Source: Actinomycetota bacterium (GTDB taxonomy: Bacteria; Actinomycetota; Actinomycetes; Nanopelagicales; Nanopelagicaceae). Taken from it: a stretch of DNA of 18,117 nucleotides. Below are positions 13,571 to 18,117 of this stretch, piece after piece. Location: NCBI GenBank assembly GCA_009705185.1, contig WLCS01000005.1, positions 1 through 18,117 on the forward strand, given 5' to 3'. Each line of letters begins with the position of its first letter. Positions within the stretch are counted from its first letter, which is position 1. The position numbers were made by a program, and so were the translations under genes. Under the pieces are notes generated by a model. It was not told where the DNA came from. It was given only the letters and a program-made list of their open reading frames with translations, and ran no database searches.

Positions 13571-15484
13571 CTAGTTTTTATCTTTCATCCCATTACCGAG
13601 CAATGGACGTTGAAGTTTGAGCGCCTCTGTGTAATTTTTGTAGGCCTTCTGTGTGCTTTCAAGAGTTGAAACGGGTGCAATTGGAACATCCCACCAGCCT
13701 TCGCCACTTGGTGAATTCAAAAGTGGATCGCTGTTGATGTGAATGAGAGTCGCAATGTCTAACTTCTTGGCAGCTTTTACAGCTTCGTGTAAATCTGAAA
13801 TTGCGTTGGGGCTCTCTTCAATTCTGATTACATTGATGCCAAGACTCTCGGCATTTGTTGCTAGGTCTACTGGGAGCACGTCACCAGATTCAAAATTGTT
13901 TTCCTTGGAATTGTGGAATCTGTATTTTGTTCCGAATCGCTGGGAGCCGATGCTCTCGGAGAGATTGCCAATTGATGCGTAACCGTGATTTTGAATTAAC
14001 ACGATGATGAATTTAATTCTTTCGGCTACTGCAGAGACAATTTCAGTGTGCATCATTAAATATGAACCATCTCCGACCATGACAATTGGAGTTGCACCTG
14101 CACGAGCAGCGCCCACACCTGCAGCGATTTCGTATCCCATGCAACTAAATGCATATTCGATGTGATATCCAAGTGGCGATCGAACTCTCCACAACTTATG
14201 TAAATCACCAGGTAAAGAACCCGCTGCACATATAACTGTGTCCTGTGCATCGGATGCTGATTGCACTGCATGGATAATTTCTGTCTGACTTGGACGGACT
14301 CGCTTTTGATCGACGAAAGCGGCATCCACTGTGGCATCCCACTCAGCCTTTTCTTTCTTGGATTTCGCCGCATACTCTGCAGAGACTGAGTAGCCCTTGA
14401 GCTCTGCAGTCAGTTCCGTAATGGCTTCACGGGCATCGGCAACTACAGGTAGCGCACTTCCATGTTTGAAAGCATCAAATGAGGCGACGTTGATATTAAT
14501 AAATTTAACATCTGGGTTTTGAAAAGCTGAACGACTTGAAGTGGTGAAATCGCTGTATCTGGTTCCGATTCCAATAATGAGATCGGCATCCTTTGCTAAA
14601 CGATTTGCACCGGTTGTACCTGTTGCACCGACGGCGCCTTGGCATTGTGGGTGATCCCAATTAAGTGAACCAACACCAGCTTGAGATGTTGCTACCGGAA
14701 TTCCAGTGTGTGTGGCAAACGTGCTGAGCTCGTCGTGTGCATCTGAATAAATGATTCCGCCACCGGCAATAATCATTGGTTGCTTGGATGCACGAATTGC
14801 GCGAGCAACTTCAGCAATGATTCCTGCTTCCGGTCGTGGACGACGAATATGCCATTCGCGATCAGCTAAGAATTCTTCTGGCACTTCAATGAGCTCTGTC
14901 TGCACATCTTCTGGAAGCGCAATAGTTACAGCTCCGGTTTCAACTGGATCTGTAAGTACCCGCATTGCACCAAGAAGTGCCGAAAAGAGTTGCTCAGGGC
15001 GCTGTACGCGATCGAAGTATCGTGAGAGTGGTTTGAATGCATCGTTGACTGAAAGCGATGCATCGTGTGGTGCCTCAAGTTGTTGCAAAACTGGATCAGA
15101 TGCGCGATTAGCAAATGTGTCCGAAGGAAGCAGAAGTACAGGCAATCGGTTTGTTGTCGCAACTGCTGCACCTGTGAGCATATTTGTTGCACCGGGACCA
15201 ACAGATGCTGCGCAAGCAAATGTTGCGCGACGTCGCTTGATTCGAGCAAAGGCAGTTGATTCGTGAACCATCGCTTGTTCGTTGCGCGCTTGGTAATAAG
15301 GCATAAGTGAAGGGTTATCTACGGAATATTGTTTAAGTGCTTGACCAATACCGGCAACATTTCCGTGGCCAAAAATTCCGAAGACGCCAGGGATTGTTCG
15401 TTCACGATAATTTCCGTCTACGGTGTATTGATGCGCTAAGAATTCAACGATCGCTTGACCAACAGTCATTGTGCGGGTTGCCAT
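13571..15484 (-). CDS. iolD: 3D-(3,5/4)-trihydroxycyclohexane-1,2-dione hydrolase (ThDP-dependent)
   Basis: Predicted to hydrolyse the cyclic dione to 5-deoxy-D-glucuronate, opening the inositol ring. The 637-residue length and domain order (pyrimidine-binding, central, ThDP/Mg-binding) match IolD. The N-terminal domain has GVFGIFGHGNVAGIGQAL at 33-50 and RNEQAMVHES at 67-76 with the ThDP-activating Glu69. The C-terminal domain has the ThDP-magnesium motif starting GDGSYLM at 471-477 and running to Asn499 in IQNHGYASIGNLSES, a segment characteristic of IolD rather than acetolactate synthase. The start ATG 15484 has GAGAG upstream, within bases that follow the iolB stop. It is the third gene of the operon. 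Confidence 0.95.
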   Translation of the reverse strand: MATRTMTVGQAIVEFLAHQYTVDGNYRERTIPGVFGIFGHGNVAGIGQALKQYSVDNPSLMPYYQARNEQAMVHESTAFARIKRRRATFACAASVGPGATNMLTGAAVATTNRLPVLLLPSDTFANRASDPVLQQLEAPHDASLSVNDAFKPLSRYFDRVQRPEQLFSALLGAMRVLTDPVETGAVTIALPEDVQTELIEVPEEFLADREWHIRRPRPEAGIIAEVARAIRASKQPMIIAGGGIIYSDAHDELSTFATHTGIPVATSQAGVGSLNWDHPQCQGAVGATGTTGANRLAKDADLIIGIGTRYSDFTTSSRSAFQNPDVKFININVASFDAFKHGSALPVVADAREAITELTAELKGYSVSAEYAAKSKKEKAEWDATVDAAFVDQKRVRPSQTEIIHAVQSASDAQDTVICAAGSLPGDLHKLWRVRSPLGYHIEYAFSCMGYEIAAGVGAARAGATPIVMVGDGSYLMMHTEIVSAVAERIKFIIVLIQNHGYASIGNLSESIGSQRFGTKYRFHNSKENNFESGDVLPVDLATNAESLGINVIRIEESPNAISDLHEAVKAAKKLDIATLIHINSDPLLNSPSGEGWWDVPIAPVSTLESTQKAYKNYTEALKLQRPLLGNGMKDKN

Positions 15485-15496
15485 TGATATCTCTCT

Positions 15497-16402
15497 CTAG
15501 TTTCCGTAGGGCAATCTTGGGTCTGTTTGCTGGCTTTGCCAAGCCTGTCGAACCCATGCATGGTGTGGATCATCTGTTGCATTCCACGCGCGATCTGGGT
15601 CTGGTCCTGCCATCACATTAAAGAAATACAGGTCATATCCGGGACCGGCAGCTGCTGGACCATGCCATCCGTATGGAACGAGTGCAACATCTCCGGAGTG
15701 AATTTCTTCGGCGACGTCGTACTCACGTTCATCGGCAGAATATCCACGGAAATAGCCGAAAGGATTTGTCTCTGTCGCAACTGATGCGCCACGAGTGACC
15801 GCTGATTCGAAGTAATAAATTTCCTCAAGGTTTGATTCTTTTCCTGCGATGTACTGATCATGTTTATGTGACGGCGCTCCCGACCAGTTTCCAGCAGGAA
15901 CAATGACTTCGCAGACAATCATGCGATCAGCATCGAGAGTGTCAGGCATTCCAAAATTATGAACTTGACGAGTCTCGCGGCCGGCTCCGCGAAGCACAAC
16001 TGGTACATCTTCTTTACGCATTAACGACGCAGGTTTTGCAATCTTTGCGGGGCATTCACCAACTGCAATGCGCGCTTGGCCAGTGATGCGCGCTTCTGTA
16101 TTAAGTGGAAGATAGAGAACATCGGCAGGGCCATGAAAAACAGACTCGCGACCGTTGAGCGTTTCTACTTTTTTCTCGCCATCCGCCAATGTGTACGCGA
16201 CAGTGATTTCAGCGCCTTGCAGAATGAATATGACTCTTTCATTATTATCCGCGGGAAGTTCTAGATGTGATGTTGCTGAAACTTCTCCGACGCGAAGTCC
16301 TGTATATGCCCAAGGTTTAGAGGGCGGATTATTGGCATCAAGGTGAATATTCCATGGCCCTTGCGAGAGCTCGCCTTTGCGGAAAAACCATTTACTTGTC
16401 AT
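15497..16402 (-). CDS. iolB: 5-Deoxy-glucuronate isomerase
   Basis: Predicted to isomerise 5-deoxy-D-glucuronate to 2-deoxy-5-keto-D-gluconate, the step after IolD. The 301-residue protein is a two-domain cupin. Visible are W.I..DA....W.YTGLRV at about 17-38, GRESVFHGPADVLYLP at 84-99, and the metal site around GAPSHKHDQ at 175-183 (His179, His181) with Glu193/194 in NLEEIYYFE and His247 in PYGWHGPAAAPGY-like context. The C-terminal NVMAGP....W...DDP.H.WVR is an IolB signature. No Shine-Dalgarno sequence precedes ATG 16402, but mmsA stops 10 nt upstream, so translation is probably coupled to it. Confidence 0.93.
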   Translation of the reverse strand: MTSKWFFRKGELSQGPWNIHLDANNPPSKPWAYTGLRVGEVSATSHLELPADNNERVIFILQGAEITVAYTLADGEKKVETLNGRESVFHGPADVLYLPLNTEARITGQARIAVGECPAKIAKPASLMRKEDVPVVLRGAGRETRQVHNFGMPDTLDADRMIVCEVIVPAGNWSGAPSHKHDQYIAGKESNLEEIYYFESAVTRGASVATETNPFGYFRGYSADEREYDVAEEIHSGDVALVPYGWHGPAAAGPGYDLYFFNVMAGPDPDRAWNATDDPHHAWVRQAWQSQQTDPRLPYGN

Positions 16403-16412
16403 GGCGCATAAA

Positions 16413-17903
16413 TTAATTCTGAGGGAAACCTAGATTGATTCCGCCATGGCTTGGATCGAGCCAGCGAGAAGTGATTGCCTTACCGCGCGTAAAGAAGTGA
16501 ACACCTTCCATGCCGTGCGCTTTTGTATCGCCGAATAATGAATTTTTCCACCCACCGAATGAGTAATACGCGACGGGTACTGGAATCGGAACATTGATAC
16601 CGATCATGCCGACTTCGACTTCATTCTGGAATCTACGTGCAGCGCCACCGTCATTAGTAAAGATTGCTGTTCCGTTACCGAATGCACCGCTATTGATGAG
16701 TGCAACACCTTCGTCGTAACTCTTCACGCGAACAATTGATAACACAGGTCCAAATATTTCTTCGGTGTACACCTTTGATGTTGTCGGTACTTTGTCGATC
16801 AGTGTTGGTCCGAGCCAGAATCCACCAGCTTCACCATTTACTTGTGGGTTACGACCATCAACGACAACAACTGCACCATCTTTTTCTGCAATTTCTACGT
16901 AGGACGCAACTTTGTCACGGTGCTCACGGGTAACAAGTGGCCCCATGTCGCAACCGCGACGACCGTCTCCGGTAACAAGCGTGCTCATGCGCGCGACAAT
17001 CTTTGGAATTAATTGATCTGCAACTGGCTCGACTGCAACGACAACCGAAATTGCCATGCATCGTTCGCCCGCGCTTCCGAATCCTGCGTTAATGGCTGAG
17101 TCTGCAACGAGTTCTAAGTCTGCATCAGGCAATACGAGCATGTGATTCTTTGCTCCGCCGAGTGCTTGAACTCGCTTGCCATGTTTTGAAGAATTCTCGT
17201 AGATGTATTGTGCAATAGGAGTAGAGCCAACAAATGAAATGGATTCGACATCTGGACTTTCAATGAGTCCGTCTACTGATTCTTTATCGCCATTTAGAAC
17301 ATTGAATACGCCATCAGGAAGACCTGCATCTTTCCACAACTTCGCAATCCATATTGATGCCGATGGATCTTTCTCAGAAGGCTTCATAACAACTGTGTTG
17401 CCTGCTGCAATCGCAATGGGGAAGAACCACATTGGCACCATTGCAGGGAAATTGAATGGACTAATGATTCCGACTACACCAAGTGGTTGGCGAGTTGAAT
17501 ACACATCAACGCCAGTGGAAACATTCTCTGAGTAATAACCTTTGAGAAGATGTGGGATTCCTACCGCGAACTCAACAACTTCTTGACCACGAGTAATTTC
17601 GCCAAGTGCATCGGAAAGAACTTTTCCGTGTTCGCTTGTAATGATTTCAGCAAGCTCACCTTTACGTTCATTGAGCAGTTCGCGAAACTTGAAAATTACT
17701 TGTTGGCGCTTTGCAAGCGATGTATCTCGCCACCCGGGAAATGCATCCTTGGCAGACTTGATTGCCGCTGCAATTTCAACTTGATTAGCAAGCGCTACTC
17801 GCTTTGTTTCAACCCCAAGAGCTGGGTCGTACACGGGGAAAGTTCTACCCGATGCACTAATGAATTCGGCGCCGTTGATCCAGTGGTTGACCACAGTGCT
17901 CAT
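16413..17903 (-). CDS. mmsA: Methylmalonate-semialdehyde/malonate-semialdehyde dehydrogenase (CoA-acylating)
   Basis: In an inositol operon this enzyme (IolA) converts malonate semialdehyde to acetyl-CoA and CO2 with NAD and CoA, the last step of the pathway. The same enzyme family also oxidises methylmalonate semialdehyde from valine. From ATG 17903 the protein has 496 residues, the family length. Visible are VVGIISPFNFPAMVPMWF at about 143-160 (Asn151), VVMKPSE at 171-177, GST at 226-228, and the catalytic Cys282 in GSAGERCMA. LGGAKNH at 248-254 has Asn where ordinary aldehyde dehydrogenases have Glu, a hallmark of the CoA-dependent enzymes. The frame extends further upstream, but GAGGAG 5 nt before ATG 17903 decides the start. 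It is the first gene of the operon. Confidence 0.95.
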   Translation of the reverse strand: MSTVVNHWINGAEFISASGRTFPVYDPALGVETKRVALANQVEIAAAIKSAKDAFPGWRDTSLAKRQQVIFKFRELLNERKGELAEIITSEHGKVLSDALGEITRGQEVVEFAVGIPHLLKGYYSENVSTGVDVYSTRQPLGVVGIISPFNFPAMVPMWFFPIAIAAGNTVVMKPSEKDPSASIWIAKLWKDAGLPDGVFNVLNGDKESVDGLIESPDVESISFVGSTPIAQYIYENSSKHGKRVQALGGAKNHMLVLPDADLELVADSAINAGFGSAGERCMAISVVVAVEPVADQLIPKIVARMSTLVTGDGRRGCDMGPLVTREHRDKVASYVEIAEKDGAVVVVDGRNPQVNGEAGGFWLGPTLIDKVPTTSKVYTEEIFGPVLSIVRVKSYDEGVALINSGAFGNGTAIFTNDGGAARRFQNEVEVGMIGINVPIPVPVAYYSFGGWKNSLFGDTKAHGMEGVHFFTRGKAITSRWLDPSHGGINLGFPQN

Positions 17904-17908
17904 GAATT

Positions 17909-17914
17909 CTCCTC
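17909..17914 (-). promoter_or_regulatory. Ribosome-binding site deciding the mmsA start
   Basis: GAGGAG on the minus strand, followed by 5 nt and ATG 17903. It argues against a longer protein starting at an upstream TTG (17969), which would also overlap the promoter. Confidence 0.7.
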
Positions 17915-17929
17915 GAACGCTAGAGGGCA

Positions 17930-17964
17930 ATATTAGAGCGTTATCCCTCATTTGAATAACTCTC
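17930..17964 (-). promoter_or_regulatory. iol operon promoter with inverted-repeat operator candidate
   Basis: On the minus strand a -10 box TAATAT (plus 17930-17935) lies 26 nt before the mmsA ATG, predicting a leader of about 20 nt that contains GAGGAG. Immediately upstream lies an inverted repeat, arms GAGCGTTAT (17936-17944) and ATAACTCTC (17956-17964), 8 of 9 positions paired and 11 nt apart. It fills the -35 region, where no good TTGACA-like hexamer is seen. This is the geometry of a repressor site or of an activator-dependent promoter. No regulator gene is in the window. Confidence 0.5.
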
Positions 17965-18057
17965 AGCAAGGGGATATCTGTCTCTGATTTTCGACCTCTT
18001 TGATGCTAAATGGATGCACGAACTAGCCACATGTTCTAGCTCTTATTCCACTTTCGC
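17965..18057. other. Remainder of the intergenic region between the iol operon and the divergent gene
   Basis: No ORF of useful length is visible. A weak dyad (GAAC 18020-18023, GTTC 18033-18036) could be part of a regulator site but is poorly paired inside. A TATTCC box at 18044-18049 lies 8 nt before the ATG at 18058 and could be a -10 element for the divergent gene, but it is a poor match. Confidence 0.3.
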
Positions 18058-18117
18058 ATGAGCGCGACACTTTGGAATTTCAGTGTTAATGGTGATACTG
18101 CGGTGGTGCCCAATGAA
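18058..18117 (+). CDS. Start of a divergent gene, cut by the window end (possibly nucleobase permease)
   Basis: ATG 18058 opens a frame that stays open for all 20 codons to the window end, beginning MSATLWNFSVNGD. It is divergent from the iol operon. A tryptophan near the start, then a Gly and VVPNE, resembles the cytoplasmic N-terminus of actinobacterial uracil/xanthine permeases, which often read VVP.ERLSW at this point. With 20 residues this is only a guess. Nothing in the visible part shows a membrane segment, kinase or regulator motif. No Shine-Dalgarno sequence is seen. Confidence 0.45.
   Translation, partial: MSATLWNFSVNGDTAVVPNE

Noticed and set aside
14751..15266. 171-codon plus-strand open frame inside iolD
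   Set aside because: It lies opposite a clear iolD sequence. The translation is low-complexity (Ser/Ala/Arg-rich) with no recognisable motif, as expected for a shadow frame.
17904..17969. N-terminal extension of the mmsA product from TTG 17969
   Set aside because: It would run through the -10 box, the inverted repeat and the GAGGAG ribosome-binding site. ATG 17903 matches the family N-terminus.
18020..18036. GAAC...GTTC dyad in the iol intergenic region
   Set aside because: Only 5 of 8 pairs match, which is within chance for an AT-rich gap.
1..18117. tRNA or rRNA genes, CRISPR arrays, insertion sequences or phage genes
   Set aside because: I saw no cloverleaf-like segment, no regularly spaced repeats, no transposase or integrase motif and no terminal inverted repeats with target duplications. 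Small unstructured RNAs cannot be excluded by eye.

Overview
The window reads as chromosomal DNA of a small-genome, moderate-to-low GC actinobacterium. The acI (Nanopelagicales-type) freshwater lineage is a plausible guess. The reasons are very short intergenic gaps, overlapping convergent stop codons, several apparently leaderless genes whose -10 box ends 6-7 nt before the start codon, actinobacterial-style peptide permeases, and a sortase system in an otherwise AT-leaning genome. The lineage is inference; the sequence holds no rRNA or other marker gene.

Region 1 (1-3505) is a patchwork of small unrelated genes. It opens with the end of a muconolactone-isomerase-like protein. Next comes a 5'-truncated sortase substrate (LPNTS sorting signal) followed 18 nt later by an intact class D-like sortase. 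Then come a membrane acyltransferase 3, a stand-alone TipAS-type ligand-binding domain (minus strand), a YCII-family protein and a DUF1761-type membrane protein (minus strand). Most of these have leaderless-type promoters.

Region 2 (3581-9494, plus strand) is a complete family-5 (dipeptide/oligopeptide-type) ABC importer in the unusual order permease C, binding protein, permease B, ATPase D, ATPase F. Two inverted repeats flank the binding-protein gene. The second is an 18-bp, nearly perfect hairpin that probably sets the level of binding protein against the membrane and ATPase subunits.

Region 3 (9491-17903, minus strand, convergent with region 2) is a seven-gene myo-inositol catabolic operon. 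Its order of transcription is mmsA/iolA, iolB, iolD, iolE, a transaldolase-family gene, a second GFO/IDH/MocA oxidoreductase, and iolG. The order of the recognised pathway genes is the reverse of the pathway order. The kinase IolC and the aldolase IolJ are absent. The transaldolase-family protein keeps its Schiff-base lysine and is a candidate for the missing C-C cleavage step. A promoter with a 9-bp inverted repeat between its -35 and -10 positions precedes mmsA.

Region 4 (17904-18117) is the operon's promoter region, followed by the first 20 codons of a divergent plus-strand gene cut by the window end. The most interesting points are the missing kinase and aldolase with the embedded transaldolase-like gene, the truncated sortase cargo, the hairpin in the ABC operon, and the likely iol operator.
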